This document shows positions 22,822 to 31,473 of a DNA stretch of 36,848 nt, in pieces. The stretch comes from Streptomyces diastatochromogenes (GTDB lineage: Bacteria; Actinomycetota; Actinomycetes; Streptomycetales; Streptomycetaceae): positions 1-36,848 of the forward strand of contig LIQL01000180.1 of the NCBI GenBank assembly GCA_001418405.1, in the 5' to 3' direction. The notes beneath the pieces were generated by a model. The model did no database searches and had not been told where the DNA came from. It saw only the letters and a program-made list of their open reading frames with translations. Positions within the stretch are counted from its first letter, which is position 1. The number at the start of each line of letters is the position of its first letter. The position numbers and the translations under genes are program-made.

Positions 22822-24117
22822 TCAGCTCTCCAGGAAAGCCGCGAGGGCGTTCGCCAGCAGGTACGGGTCCTGCGCGCCGCACAGCTCGCGGGCCGAATGC
22901 ATGGACAGGATCGCGACGCCGATATCGACGGTCTGGATGCCGTGTCGGGCCGCGGTGATCGGCCCGATCGTGGTGCCGCAGGGCATCGCGTTGTGCGAGA
23001 CGAAGGACTGCCAGGGCACTCCGGCCCGTTCGCAGGCGGCGGCGAACACCGCACGGCCGCTGCCGTCGGTCGCGTACCGCTGGTTGACATTCACCTTCAG
23101 GATCGGTCCGCCGTTGGGCATCGGGTGGTGCCCCGGCTCGTGTCGGTCGCTGTAGTTGGGGTGCACCGCGTGCCCGGTGTCCGACGACAGGCAGATGGTG
23201 CCGGCGAAGGCCCGCGCCCGGTCCTCGTAGCTGCCGCCGCGGGCGAAGACCGAACGCTCCAGCACCGTGCCGAGCAGCGGGCCGTCCGCGCCGGTGTCCG
23301 ACTGGCTGCCGTTCTCCTCGTGGTCGAAGGCGGCCAGCACCGGGATGCTGGTCAGCCGGTCACCGGCGGCGGCCGCCGCGGTCAGCGCGGCCGTACCGGC
23401 GTGCACGGACAGCAGGTTGTCCATCCGCGGACCGGCGACGAGTTCGCGGTCGCGCCCGAGGTAGGCGGGCGGTTCCACGCTGTGGACCATCAGGTCCCAG
23501 CCCTTGATGTCGTCTGCGGGGACCCCGATCTCCTCGGCCACGAACGCGATCAGGTCGCCCTCGGCGACCTCGCCCAGGCCCCAGATCGGCGTCATGTGGC
23601 GCTGCTTGTCGAGCTTGAGCCCCTCGACGTTCACCGATCTGTCCAGGTGGACGGCGAGTTGCGGCACCCGCAGCAGCGGCCGGTCCACGGTGACCAGCCG
23701 GTTGCTGCCGTCCCGCAGCGTCACCCGACCGCTGAGCCCCAGATCGCGGTCGAGCCAGGTGTTGAGCAGCGTTCCGCCGTAGATCTCCACGGCGATCTGC
23801 CGCCAGCCGCGGGAGCCGGTGTCCGGGATCGGTTTGACGCGGAGGTTGGGGGAGTCGGTGTGTGCCCCGACGATGCGGTACGGGGTCGCGGCGTCGGCCC
23901 CCTCGGGCACGTACCAGGCGATGATGGCACCGCCGCGCAGCACGTACGCGCCACCGCTCCGGCCGTCCCACGCGTCGGTCTCCGCCACCTGACGGAAGCC
24001 TGCCTTCTCCAGCCGCTCCGCTGCGTTCGCCACCGCGTGGTAGGGCGACGGACTGGCGGCGAGGAAGGACATGAGGTCGTCGGTGTGGCCGCGGTCGTAG
24101 CGGACGGAGTTGGTCAT
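22822..24117 (-). CDS. apeB: M18-family metalloaminopeptidase
   Basis: A 431-residue M18 (aspartyl-aminopeptidase-like) enzyme of normal length. The two-metal site is visible: IVGAHTDSP (His ligand), AGPRMDNLLS (bridging Asp), FDHEENGS (catalytic Glu and ligand Glu), SSDTGHAVHPNY (Asp) and the C-terminal TVDIGVAILSMHSARE (His). It removes N-terminal residues from peptides in the cytoplasm, probably as a large oligomer; no signal peptide is present. ATG at 24117 lacks a ribosome site but follows a -10-like TATGCT 6 bases upstream, suggesting a leaderless message. The SARP gene starts one base after its stop and uses a ribosome site inside its last codons. Confidence 0.93.
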   Translation of the reverse strand: MTNSVRYDRGHTDDLMSFLAASPSPYHAVANAAERLEKAGFRQVAETDAWDGRSGGAYVLRGGAIIAWYVPEGADAATPYRIVGAHTDSPNLRVKPIPDTGSRGWRQIAVEIYGGTLLNTWLDRDLGLSGRVTLRDGSNRLVTVDRPLLRVPQLAVHLDRSVNVEGLKLDKQRHMTPIWGLGEVAEGDLIAFVAEEIGVPADDIKGWDLMVHSVEPPAYLGRDRELVAGPRMDNLLSVHAGTAALTAAAAAGDRLTSIPVLAAFDHEENGSQSDTGADGPLLGTVLERSVFARGGSYEDRARAFAGTICLSSDTGHAVHPNYSDRHEPGHHPMPNGGPILKVNVNQRYATDGSGRAVFAAACERAGVPWQSFVSHNAMPCGTTIGPITAARHGIQTVDIGVAILSMHSARELCGAQDPYLLANALAAFLES

Positions 24118-24123
24118 GGATTC

Positions 24124-24129
24124 AGCATA
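24124..24129 (-). promoter_or_regulatory. Possible -10 box (TATGCT) for leaderless aminopeptidase message
   Basis: TATGCT on the minus strand ends 6 bases before ATG 24117, fitting TANNNT with transcription starting at the A of ATG. No ribosome site exists upstream of the start. The -35 is not evident. Confidence 0.4.
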
Positions 24130-24305
24130 AGGAGCCAACTCCGCACTTCCGCGTGCCCGAGGGGTGCGACTCCATTGCCTTCCGGCCACGATTTCCCCCT
24201 CGCCGGGCGGATGCGCCGGCGGAATGAGCGGTTTCCGGGCCACTTGCGGGGCAACGGGGCCCACGGGCAACGGTGGGCGTCCTCCGCACCACCCGCCCAC
24301 ACCAC

Positions 24306-24347
24306 GGTGGTGCCCGCCTCCCGGGGGGATGAGAGGCGGGCACCACC
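24306..24347 (-). terminator. Terminator after the acyl-CoA dehydrogenase gene
   Basis: GGTGGTGCCCGCCTC (24306-24320) and GAGGCGGGCACCACC (24333-24347) form a perfect 15-bp stem with a 12-base loop. It lies 86 bases beyond the stop at 24433. The rest of the 315-base gap 24118-24432 holds the aminopeptidase promoter area and nothing else recognised. Confidence 0.8.
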
Positions 24348-24432
24348 AGTGTGATCAGTAATTCTGAGAGGTTTGTGAGAACCGGGTGACGGTCCGGGAA
24401 CAGGCCCCGGACCGCCCGGACTCAGCGGTGCC

Positions 24433-26259
24433 TCAGAACGCGGCCTCGTCCAGCTCCATCAGGGACTGGTCGATGGACTCCGCAAGCGTGCGCTGGAGCG
24501 TGACGCCCGGCAGGACGTTGTGCGCGAAGAACTTCGCGGCGGCGATCTTGCCGGCGTAGAACGCCTTGTCCTTCGACGACGCGTCGGCCAGCTTCTCGGC
24601 GGCCACCGCGGCGCCCTTCAGGAGCAGGTAGCCGATGACGACGTCACCGGAGGCCATCAGCAGGCGGGTGGTGTTGAGACCGACCTTGTAGATGGACTTG
24701 ACGTCCTGCTCGGTGGCGGCGAGGTCGGTCAGCATGACGCCGACGATCGCCTCCAGCGCCTCGGCGGCCTTGGCCAGCTCGCCGCGGGCCTGCTCCAGCT
24801 CGGCGCCGCCCTCGGCGTCGGCCAGGAACGCCTTGATGGTCCCGGCCAGCTGGGTCAGCGCCGCGCCCTGGTTGCGGACGATCTTCCGGAAGAAGAAGTC
24901 CTGGCCCTGGATGGCGGTGGTGCCCTCGTAGAGGGTGTCGATCTTGGAGTCCCGGATGTACTGCTCGATCGGGTACTCCTGGAGGTACCCGGAGCCACCG
25001 AAGGTCTGCAGCGACTGGGCCAGCTGCTCGTAGGACTTCTCGGAGCCGTAGCCCTTGACGATCGGCAGCAGCAGGTCGTTCAGCGCGTTGGCGGCGGAGA
25101 CGTCCTCGCCCGCGGCCTCCTTGACCATGATCTCGTCCTGGACCGTGGCGGTGTACAGCACCAGGGCGCGCATGCCCTCGGCGTACGCCTTCTGCGTCAT
25201 CAGGGAGCGGCGCACGTCGGGGTGGTGGGTGATCGTGACGCGCGGGGCGGACTTGTCGGTGAACGCCGCCAGGTCCGGGCCCTGCACGCGCTCCTTGGCG
25301 TACTCCAGGGCGTTGAGGTAGCCGGTGGAGAGGGTGGCTATCGCCTTGGTGCCGACCATCATGCGGGCGAATTCGATGATCCGGAACATCTGGCGGATGC
25401 CGTCGTGCTTCTCGCCGATGAGCCAGCCCTTGGCGGGGTGGCGGTCGCCGAAGGTCATCTCGCAGGTGTTGGACGCCTTCAGGCCCATCTTGTGCTCGAC
25501 GTTGGTGGCGTAGGCGCCGTTGCGCTCGCCCAGCTCACCGGTCTCGAAGTCGAACTCGTACTTCGGCACGAGGAAGAGGGACAGGCCCTTGGTGCCGGGG
25601 CCGTGGCCCTCGGGGCGGGCGAGGACGTAGTGGAGGATGTTCTCCGCCATGTCGTGCTCACCGGAGGTGATGAAGCGCTTCACGCCCTCGATGTGCCAGG
25701 AGCCGTCCTCCTGCTGGACCGCCTTGGTGCGGCCGGCGCCGACGTCCGAGCCCGCGTCGGGCTCGGTCAGCACCATGGTGGAGCCCCAGCCCTTCTCCAC
25801 GGCGACCTTGGCGATGTGCTTCTGCTGCTCGGTGCCCTCCTCGAAGAGCACGCCGGCGAAGGCCGGGCCGGAGGCGTACATCCACACGGCCGGGTTCGCG
25901 CCCAGGATGGTCTCGGCGAAGGCCCACAGGAGCGAGCGCGGCGAGGTGGTGCCGCCGATCTCCTCCGGGATGCCCAGGCGCCACCACTCGGCGTCCATGT
26001 ACGCCTGGTAGCTCTTCTTGAAGGTGTCCGGCACCGGCGCGGTGTTGGTGTCCGGGTCGAAGACCGGCGGGTTCCGGTCGGCGTCGGCGTAGGAGTCCGC
26101 CAGCTCGTTCTCCGACAGGCGGGCGATCTCGGACAGCACGCTCTTGGCGGTGTCGACGTCCATCTCCGCGAACGGTCCGGTGCCGTACACGCTGTCGCGG
26201 CCGAACACCTCGAAGAGGTTGAACTCGATGTCGCGGAGATTCGACTTGTAGTGCCCCAT
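24433..26259 (-). CDS. Acyl-CoA dehydrogenase
   Basis: A 608-residue acyl-CoA dehydrogenase of the long bacterial type. After an N-terminal segment ([20 protein letters not shown]) come the N-terminal, middle and C-terminal domains, with [18 protein letters not shown] (FAD and substrate contact) and the signature [13 protein letters not shown] to [24 protein letters not shown]. The probable catalytic glutamate is E445 in [13 protein letters not shown] further C-terminal helical extension of about 130 residues is characteristic of this subgroup. It introduces the 2,3 double bond in acyl-CoA during beta-oxidation, using FAD and electron-transfer flavoprotein. ATG 26259 follows GGAG; the longer frame to 26346 is not supported. 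Two operator-like sequences lie upstream. Confidence 0.94.
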   Translation of the reverse strand: MGHYKSNLRDIEFNLFEVFGRDSVYGTGPFAEMDVDTAKSVLSEIARLSENELADSYADADRNPPVFDPDTNTAPVPDTFKKSYQAYMDAEWWRLGIPEEIGGTTSPRSLLWAFAETILGANPAVWMYASGPAFAGVLFEEGTEQQKHIAKVAVEKGWGSTMVLTEPDAGSDVGAGRTKAVQQEDGSWHIEGVKRFITSGEHDMAENILHYVLARPEGHGPGTKGLSLFLVPKYEFDFETGELGERNGAYATNVEHKMGLKASNTCEMTFGDRHPAKGWLIGEKHDGIRQMFRIIEFARMMVGTKAIATLSTGYLNALEYAKERVQGPDLAAFTDKSAPRVTITHHPDVRRSLMTQKAYAEGMRALVLYTATVQDEIMVKEAAGEDVSAANALNDLLLPIVKGYGSEKSYEQLAQSLQTFGGSGYLQEYPIEQYIRDSKIDTLYEGTTAIQGQDFFFRKIVRNQGAALTQLAGTIKAFLADAEGGAELEQARGELAKAAEALEAIVGVMLTDLAATEQDVKSIYKVGLNTTRLLMASGDVVIGYLLLKGAAVAAEKLADASSKDKAFYAGKIAAAKFFAHNVLPGVTLQRTLAESIDQSLMELDEAAF

Positions 26260-26337
26260 GGGTACGGCTCCGTAAGGGTTCGGGAGGGCCTCTGTACGAG
26301 GAAGACCTCGACGCGAGGAAGGGACCTCGATACGCAA

Positions 26338-26374
26338 TACCAGCAAGTAGCTACGATGATGCTACCCATCAGTA
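26338..26374. promoter_or_regulatory. Two TetR-like operator sequences upstream of acyl-CoA dehydrogenase
   Basis: TACCAGCAAGTA (26338-26349) and TACCCATCAGTA (26363-26374) repeat 25 bp apart. On the minus strand both read TACT-NNNN-GGTA, a TACT/AGTA dyad with one changed base, the kind of site bound by TetR-family regulators of acyl-CoA genes. A -10-like TAGCAT (minus strand, 26359-26364) lies between them, so binding would block the promoter. The patch is AT-rich against its surroundings. Confidence 0.55.
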
Positions 26375-26449
26375 ATAAGAAGCAACCCCTAACGGCCGAT
26401 CTGTGACGAGCGTCCCCCGCGCGACCCTCGAATCAGTACGCTGTGGCGC

Positions 26450-26920
26450 ATGTACGGCTACGACCAGAACGCGGGTGCCGGGCAGCAGTACGGAGCGCCG
26501 CCCCCGCCGCAGCAACCGGCCCCCGGGGGCTACGGCGAGCAGCCGCTGTATCCCGAGCCGTCCCCGCCCTCCCTCGCCGACGCGGTGCGCGCCTTCACCA
26601 CCGGGTCGATGTCGGCCGAGGATTTCCAGGGCATCTTCTCGACGTCCAAGGTCTACTGCCCGCGCGGCGACAACCCCGGCTTCCTGGCGCTGCACAACAC
26701 CCAGCAGCCGGTCATCCCGATGTTCACCTCGCTCAAGGAGCTGCGCCGGTACGCCGGCAAGGAGTCCAAGTACTTCGTGATCACCGGCGCCGAGGTGCTC
26801 GACCTGCTGCCGACCGGCTACGGGTTCGTCCTCGACATGGAGGGCGACCACCGGATGGTCTTCGACGCGAAGGCCGTGGAGCAGATGGTCGACTTCGCCA
26901 TGCGGCGGATGTACGGCTAG
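26450..26920 (+). CDS. SseB-like protein with Pro/Gln/Gly-rich N-terminus
   Basis: A 156-residue protein. Residues 1-45 are a low-complexity Tyr/Gly/Gln/Pro stretch (NAGAGQQYGAPPPPQQPAPG). Residues about 46-150 resemble the SseB N-terminal domain: ADAVRAFTTGSMSAEDFQGIFSTSKVYCPRG, then VIPMFTSLKELRRYAGKESKYFVITGAEVLDLLPTGYGFVLDMEG. This domain is common in actinobacteria, often near secretion or regulatory genes; its biochemical role is not established. ATG at 26450 lacks a ribosome site, while TACGCT ends 7 bases upstream and fits a -10, so a leaderless message is likely. A strong terminator follows. Confidence 0.75.
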   Translation: MYGYDQNAGAGQQYGAPPPPQQPAPGGYGEQPLYPEPSPPSLADAVRAFTTGSMSAEDFQGIFSTSKVYCPRGDNPGFLALHNTQQPVIPMFTSLKELRRYAGKESKYFVITGAEVLDLLPTGYGFVLDMEGDHRMVFDAKAVEQMVDFAMRRMYG

Positions 26921-26946
26921 TCGCCGGCGCTCCCTGGATGTCTGAC

Positions 26947-26972
26947 GCCGCCCTTCGGGGCGGCCTTCTTTT
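26947..26972 (+). terminator. Intrinsic terminator after the SseB-like gene
   Basis: GCCGCCC (26947-26953), TTCG tetraloop, GGGCGGC (26958-26964), then CTTCTTTT. This is the clearest rho-independent terminator with a U run in the window. Confidence 0.9.
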
Positions 26973-27036
26973 GCCCTGCCGCAACTCGTTGACCTGCTGA
27001 AACGCCCTGACGCGAGAAGTGGGAATGCCGCACGCC

Positions 27037-27072
27037 TTGCAGGTTGTTCATCTTTCAACTAACTTGATTGAA
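27037..27072 (+). promoter_or_regulatory. Candidate pirin promoter with overlapping dyad
   Basis: TTGCAG (27037-27042) and TAACTT (27060-27065) are separated by 17 bases, a reasonable -35/-10 pair. Over the -10 lies TCAA-CTAAC-TTGA (27055-27067), and wider arms TTCAA (27054-27058) and TTGAA (27068-27072), which could bind a repressor. The pirin start is at 27097. Confidence 0.45.
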
Positions 27073-27096
27073 GCGCGAACGACCGAGGAGGCCGTC

Positions 27097-28050
27097 ATGC
27101 CCGCTGTGACCGTTGAGAACCCGCTGACCCTGCCGAAGGTGGCCGCACCCGCCGGTGCGCGCACCCGACCCGTGCTGACCGTCACCACCGCCCCGAGCGG
27201 TTTCGAGGGCGAGGGCTTCCCGGTGCGCCGAGCCTTCGCCGGGATCGCCTACAAGTACCTCGACCCGTTCATCATGATGGACCAGATGGGCGAGGTGGAG
27301 TACGCGCCCGGAGAGCCCAAGGGCACCCCGTGGCACCCGCACCGCGGCTTCGAGACCGTGACCTACCTGCTCGACGGCACGTTCGTGCACCGCGACTCGC
27401 ACGGCGGCGGCGGGGTCATCAACGATGGCGACACCCAGTGGATGACAGCGGGCTCCGGTCTGCTGCACATCGAGGCGCCGCCGGAGTCGCTGGTCATGTC
27501 GGGCGGTCTCTTCCACGGCCTCCAGCTGTGGGTGAACCTCCCGAAGAGCGACAAGATGATGGCGCCTCGCTACCAGGACATCGGTGGTGGCAAGGTCAAG
27601 CTGCTGACCTCCGCCGACGGCGGTGCGCTGCTGCGGCTGATCGCCGGTGACATCGACGGCCATCAGGGGCCGGGCGTCACCCACACTCCGATCACGATGA
27701 TGCACCTGACGGTGAACCCGGGTGCCGAGGTGACCCTGCCCTGGCGCTCGGACTTCAACGGTCTCGCCTACGCCCTGGCCGGCAGCGGCACGGCCGGCGC
27801 GGAGGGCCGTCCGTTCCACATGGGCCAATCGGTGGTCTTCGGCGAGGGCGATGCGCTCACGATCCGGGCCGACGAGAGCCAGGAGTCGCGCAGCCCCAAC
27901 TTCGAGGTGGTGCTGCTGGGTGGGCTGCCGATCCGCGAGCCGATGATGCACTACGGACCGTTCGTCATGAACACCCACGCCGAACTGGCCCAGGCCTTCG
28001 AGGACTTCCAGGCCGGCCGGCTGGGGACGATTCCCGCTGACGCGCGCTGA
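27097..28050 (+). CDS. Pirin-family cupin protein
   Basis: A 317-residue pirin of two cupin barrels. The metal site of the N-terminal barrel is visible in PWHPHRGFETVTYLLDG (two histidines) and GLLHIEAPP (His and Glu). The C-terminal barrel starts near residue 190 and includes LPWRSDFNGLAYALAGSG; the late segment ELAQAFEDFQAGRLGTIP is standard. Bacterial pirins bind iron, some have quercetinase activity, and in Streptomyces relatives they have been linked to redox stress and acyl-CoA dehydrogenase control, which is notable beside such a gene here; that link is inference. ATG at 27097 follows GAGGAG; the frame open to 27019 lacks a better site. A parS-centred palindrome follows. Confidence 0.93.
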   Translation: MPAVTVENPLTLPKVAAPAGARTRPVLTVTTAPSGFEGEGFPVRRAFAGIAYKYLDPFIMMDQMGEVEYAPGEPKGTPWHPHRGFETVTYLLDGTFVHRDSHGGGGVINDGDTQWMTAGSGLLHIEAPPESLVMSGGLFHGLQLWVNLPKSDKMMAPRYQDIGGGKVKLLTSADGGALLRLIAGDIDGHQGPGVTHTPITMMHLTVNPGAEVTLPWRSDFNGLAYALAGSGTAGAEGRPFHMGQSVVFGEGDALTIRADESQESRSPNFEVVLLGGLPIREPMMHYGPFVMNTHAELAQAFEDFQAGRLGTIPADAR

Positions 28051-28071
28051 GCGGCCGCCGAAGGTGGGATC

Positions 28072-28107
28072 GCGGGGGCGGTGTTTCACGTGAAACACCG
28101 CCCCCGC
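28072..28107. terminator. 36-bp perfect palindrome centred on parS after pirin
   Basis: GCGGGGGCGGT (28072-28082), parS (28083-28096) and ACCGCCCCCGC (28097-28107) form one perfect 36-bp palindrome. As RNA it folds into a long GC hairpin 21 bases past the pirin stop, so it probably ends that transcript while also binding ParB. Confidence 0.65.
28083..28096. other. parS: parS site 9 (ParB binding)
   Basis: Exact GTTTCACGTGAAAC at the centre of the 36-bp palindrome. Confidence 0.95.
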
Positions 28108-28113
28108 ACTCGT

Positions 28114-28127
28114 GTTTCACGTGAAAC
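28114..28127. other. parS: parS site 10 (ParB binding)
   Basis: Exact GTTTCACGTGAAAC, 31 bp after site 9, upstream of the AI-2E-family gene. Confidence 0.95.
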
Positions 28128-28210
28128 GCCGCGCTGGCGACCCGTCGTCCGGACGTGAGGTGGCCCTCCAATGTCCGTCAACCGCGGCCCGGCCGTGGTG
28201 GACTGTCCGG

Positions 28211-29371
28211 GTGCGAAACGACTCGGATCAAGACCGGAGTGGTGTCGAGCACGGCCGGCCGCAGCACTCCCCGCCGCTGCTCCCGATCGAGGCCCGCCGG
28301 GCCGCCGCCTGGTGCGCGGCCGGGCTTCTGGTGGCGGCGGTGGTGGCCGTCGGCGTATGGCTCTGCGTCGAGCTGAGCGCGGCGGTCACGCCCGTGCTGC
28401 TGGCCCTGCTGGGCAGTGCGCTGCTCGGGCCCCTGTACCGGCGGCTGGTGGCGATGCGCCTCAACCGCTCACTGGCGGCCGGGCTGACCTGTGCCGTGTT
28501 GATGGTCGTGGTCGGCGGAGCCGGATACATCGTGGTCAGCGCGCTGGTCGACACCGGGGACCAGATCATCGCCTCGCTCAAGGACGCGGCGAGCGACCTC
28601 ACCAAGCACTTCGGCGTGGCGGGCAACTCGCTCAGCGACCTCGCCACCAACGCCAAGACGCTGGTGACCAGGTTCGGCAGCAGCGCGGCCTCCGGGCTGC
28701 TTGCGGGCGTGAGCATCGTGGGTCAGTTCATCGCCGCCGCGGTGCTGGCCCTGCTGCTGACCTTCTTCTTCCTGCGCGACTCCGACAAGGCGGTCCGCGC
28801 ACTGCACGACTGGGCGCCGGGCGACTCGGCGCCGCGGGTGGAGGGGATGGCCCGCCGAGGCTTCCAGTCCATCGAGGGGTTCATGCGCGGCACCACCTTC
28901 ATCGCGCTGATCGACGCCATCTGCATCACCGTCGGCCTGCTGATCCTGGACGTTCCCGGTGCGCTCGGCCTGGGCGCGCTGGTCTTCGTCGGCGCCTACA
29001 TCCCCTACCTCGGCGCCTTCATCTCCGGCGCGGTGGCGATCCTGGTGGCGTTCGCGGACCGCGGCTTGGTGATCGCGCTCTGGGCGCTCGGCGTCGTGCT
29101 CGCCGTCCAGGTGCTGGAGGGCCATGTGCTCCAGCCGATGATCCAGAGCCGCACGGTGCAGATGCACCCGGCCGTCGTCATGCTGGCGATCACCGCGGGT
29201 GCGAGCGTCGCCGGGATCCTGGGCATGCTGCTGTCGGTCCCGCTGACCGCGGCCGTCTCCGGCGTCCTGCACGAACTGCGCAAGCACTACGCGGCGGGCT
29301 CGGCCACGGACTCCTCAGGGCCGGACGACACCGGATCCGACGGCTCCGCCAGCGTCCCGGCGTCCTCGTAG
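28211..29371 (+). CDS. AI-2E (PerM/UPF0118) family transporter
   Basis: A 386-residue membrane protein of the AI-2E exporter family. Helices begin at WCAAGLLVAAVVAVGVWLCVEL; a periplasmic or cytosolic amphipathic stretch (DTGDQIIASLKDAASDLTKHFG) follows the third, and the signature core is FVGAYIPYLGAFISGAVAIL with EGHVLQPMIQSRTVQMHPAVVMLAI. The role in actinobacteria is uncertain; the family is not reliably a quorum-signal exporter. The start is uncertain: GTG 28211 lies 8 bases behind GGTGGA, GTG 28160 is possible, and the longest form from 28112 would read parS as FHVK and is less likely. The C-terminal tail is Ser/Asp-rich and overlaps the convergent PP2C gene by 85 bases. Confidence 0.88.
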   Translation: MRNDSDQDRSGVEHGRPQHSPPLLPIEARRAAAWCAAGLLVAAVVAVGVWLCVELSAAVTPVLLALLGSALLGPLYRRLVAMRLNRSLAAGLTCAVLMVVVGGAGYIVVSALVDTGDQIIASLKDAASDLTKHFGVAGNSLSDLATNAKTLVTRFGSSAASGLLAGVSIVGQFIAAAVLALLLTFFFLRDSDKAVRALHDWAPGDSAPRVEGMARRGFQSIEGFMRGTTFIALIDAICITVGLLILDVPGALGLGALVFVGAYIPYLGAFISGAVAILVAFADRGLVIALWALGVVLAVQVLEGHVLQPMIQSRTVQMHPAVVMLAITAGASVAGILGMLLSVPLTAAVSGVLHELRKHYAAGSATDSSGPDDTGSDGSASVPASS

Positions 29372-31473
29372 AGCTCGAACCACGTCGACTTGCCGTCCCC
29401 GCGCGGGTCCACTCCCCACGCCCCGGCGAGCAGTTCCATCAGCACCAGGCCGCGCCCCGAGGAGGCCAGCTCACCGGGGCGGCGGCGGTGCGGCAACTCG
29501 TCGCTGCCGTCCGCGACGTCCACCCGCAGGCGCCGGGTGCCGTGCTCACCGGAGACCTCGGCCACCAGCAACGCGTCCCCGTCGGTGTGCATCAGCACGT
29601 TCGTGACGATCTCGGAGACCAGCAGCACCGCGGAGTCGACCTGGTCCGGGTCGCGCCAGTCGTGCAGCACGTCGCGCATCTGGCGGCGCGCCGCGGCGAT
29701 CCGCTCCGGCTCCGCTTGGGCGACCGAGAACACCGTGCGCCGCCCGGGCCGCTGGGCGAGCCGGTCCCCGGCGTCCAGGCCGCAGCTGGCGCCCTCGCGG
29801 GAGAGCAACAGCAGGGCGATGTCGTCCTCGCGACGGTCCACCAACGGACCAGTGGTGTGGTGTGACGACGGGCCGTGCACCGCCTGGACGAGGCCGTCGG
29901 CCAGCCGTTCCAGGCTCGCCGCGACCCCCTCGTCGGTGCCGGCGCGGTGCCCTTCGAAGACGTCGCGCAGCCGCCCCCAGCCGGTTTCCAGGTCGTGTCC
30001 GCCGGTCTCGATCAGTCCGTCGGTGCAGACCAGCATGGTCTCGCCGGGCTCCAGCACGATCCTGGTGGTGGGGTAGTCGCCGTCCGGGTCGATGCCCAGC
30101 GGCAGCCCGCCGGACGTGGGCCGCAGCATCACCGTGCCGTCGGCCATCCGGATCGCCGGATCGGGGTGGCCGGCCCGCGCCACGTCCAGCAACCCGGTGG
30201 CCGGGTCCACCTCGACGTACAGACAGGTCGCGAACCGCTGGTCCTCGCCGTGTCCGCGGAACTCGGTCTCGTTGATCCCGGCGAGGAAGCGGGAGGCGCG
30301 GGAGAGCACCGCGTCCGGGTGGTGGCCCTCGGAGGCGTAGGCGCGCAGCGCGATCCGCAGCTGCCCCATCAGCCCGGCGGCCCGCACGTCGTGTCCCTGG
30401 ACGTCGCCGATGACCAGCGCGATCCGCCCGGACGGCAGCGGGATCATGTCGTACCAGTCGCCGCCGACCTCCAGGCCCCCGCCGGTCGGTACGTAACGGG
30501 CCGCGACCGCCATCCCCGGGATGTCCGGCTGCACCGTGGGCATCATGCTGCGCTGCAACCCCACGGCCAGCTCGTGCTGCGACTCCTGCACGCCGGCCCT
30601 GGCCAGCGCCTGCGCGAGCATCCGCGCGACGGTGGTCAGCACCGAGCGCTCGTCCGGTGTGAAGGCGACCGGCTGCGCGAACCCGGCCTTCCAGGCGCCG
30701 ATCGTCCGGCCCGCGTTGACCAGCGGGAGGTACGCCCAGGACCGGTGGTCGAAGGGGGCGGCCAACGGCCAGGTGATGGGGTAGCGGCGCTGGTAGTCCT
30801 CCGGGGTGGGGAGGTAGATGGCCCGGCCGGTCCGCACGACCTCGGCGGCCGGGTAGTCGGTCTCCAACATCATCTCGGAGAAGGGCAGCTCGTCGTCGGG
30901 GAGCTGCCCGTGGTGACCGATCACCGAGAGCCGGTCGCCCTGAATACCGAAGACCGCCAGGGCGTCCGGCATGAACCCCGGCATGGAGAGTCCGGCCGCG
31001 ACCCGCAGCACCTCCGCGGTGGACCGTGCCTCGGCCAGGGCCCGGCCCGCGTCCAGCAGGAACGCCTCGCGCGAACGGCGCCAGTCGCCGGTCACCGGGG
31101 TCCGGGCGGCCGAGGTGCCGGGCTGCGGTTCGGGCACCTCCTGGAGGGTGCCGACCAGTTCGAAGTCGCCGTCGACGATCCGGGGCCGCGAGCGGGAACG
31201 GACGGTGCGCAGCACTTCCCCGCGCTCGTCCACGATGCGCAGCCGCGCCTCGGCGAGGGTCCCCTCGGATACCGCCAACTGGACGACGCCGTTGATCTCG
31301 GCGAAGTCGACGGGATGAAAACGGGAGCGCACGGCCGCCTCGGTGACTTCGACCGGCGCGGCGGGAAGGCCCAGCAGCCGGGCCGCTTCGGCATCGAGGG
31401 TCACCCGGCCGGATGCGTTGTCCCAGCGCCACAGGCCGGTCGCGAGGACGGCCAGGAGCTCCTTGGTGCGCAT
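29287..31473 (-). CDS. PAS/GAF-PP2C phosphatase with C-terminal ATPase (anti-sigma type) domain
   Basis: A 728-residue regulator of the SpoIIE/RsbU kind. A PAS-like domain (about 5-112, LWRWDNASGRVTLD to GDFELVGTLQEV) is followed by a GAF domain (about 135-300, including WAYLPLVNAGRTIGAWKAGF). The PP2C-type phosphatase domain (about 315-545) has the metal ligands in GGDWYD, VIGDVQGHD and CTDGLIETGG. The C-terminal HATPase domain (about 585-715) has VSEIVTNVLMHTDGD (N box) and SSGRGLVLMELLAGAWGV (G box), like anti-sigma kinases such as RsbW. Such proteins couple a signal to partner-switching of anti-anti-sigma factors; many Streptomyces genomes have dozens. ATG 31473 has a weak upstream site. 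No sigma factor is adjacent. Confidence 0.92.
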   Translation of the reverse strand: MRTKELLAVLATGLWRWDNASGRVTLDAEAARLLGLPAAPVEVTEAAVRSRFHPVDFAEINGVVQLAVSEGTLAEARLRIVDERGEVLRTVRSRSRPRIVDGDFELVGTLQEVPEPQPGTSAARTPVTGDWRRSREAFLLDAGRALAEARSTAEVLRVAAGLSMPGFMPDALAVFGIQGDRLSVIGHHGQLPDDELPFSEMMLETDYPAAEVVRTGRAIYLPTPEDYQRRYPITWPLAAPFDHRSWAYLPLVNAGRTIGAWKAGFAQPVAFTPDERSVLTTVARMLAQALARAGVQESQHELAVGLQRSMMPTVQPDIPGMAVAARYVPTGGGLEVGGDWYDMIPLPSGRIALVIGDVQGHDVRAAGLMGQLRIALRAYASEGHHPDAVLSRASRFLAGINETEFRGHGEDQRFATCLYVEVDPATGLLDVARAGHPDPAIRMADGTVMLRPTSGGLPLGIDPDGDYPTTRIVLEPGETMLVCTDGLIETGGHDLETGWGRLRDVFEGHRAGTDEGVAASLERLADGLVQAVHGPSSHHTTGPLVDRREDDIALLLLSREGASCGLDAGDRLAQRPGRRTVFSVAQAEPERIAAARRQMRDVLHDWRDPDQVDSAVLLVSEIVTNVLMHTDGDALLVAEVSGEHGTRRLRVDVADGSDELPHRRRPGELASSGRGLVLMELLAGAWGVDPRGDGKSTWFELYEDAGTLAEPSDPVSSGPEESVAEPAA

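Noticed and set aside
22821..23090. 5' extension of the SARP frame into the aminopeptidase gene
   Set aside because: The extension has no SARP similarity and overlaps the metal-site codons of the aminopeptidase; the TTG at 22820 has a good ribosome site.
28112..28210. Longest start of the AI-2E-family gene (MFHVKRRAGD...)
   Set aside because: The extra residues are a translation of parS and low-complexity sequence; a GGTGGA-preceded GTG at 28211 is nearer to the first membrane helix.
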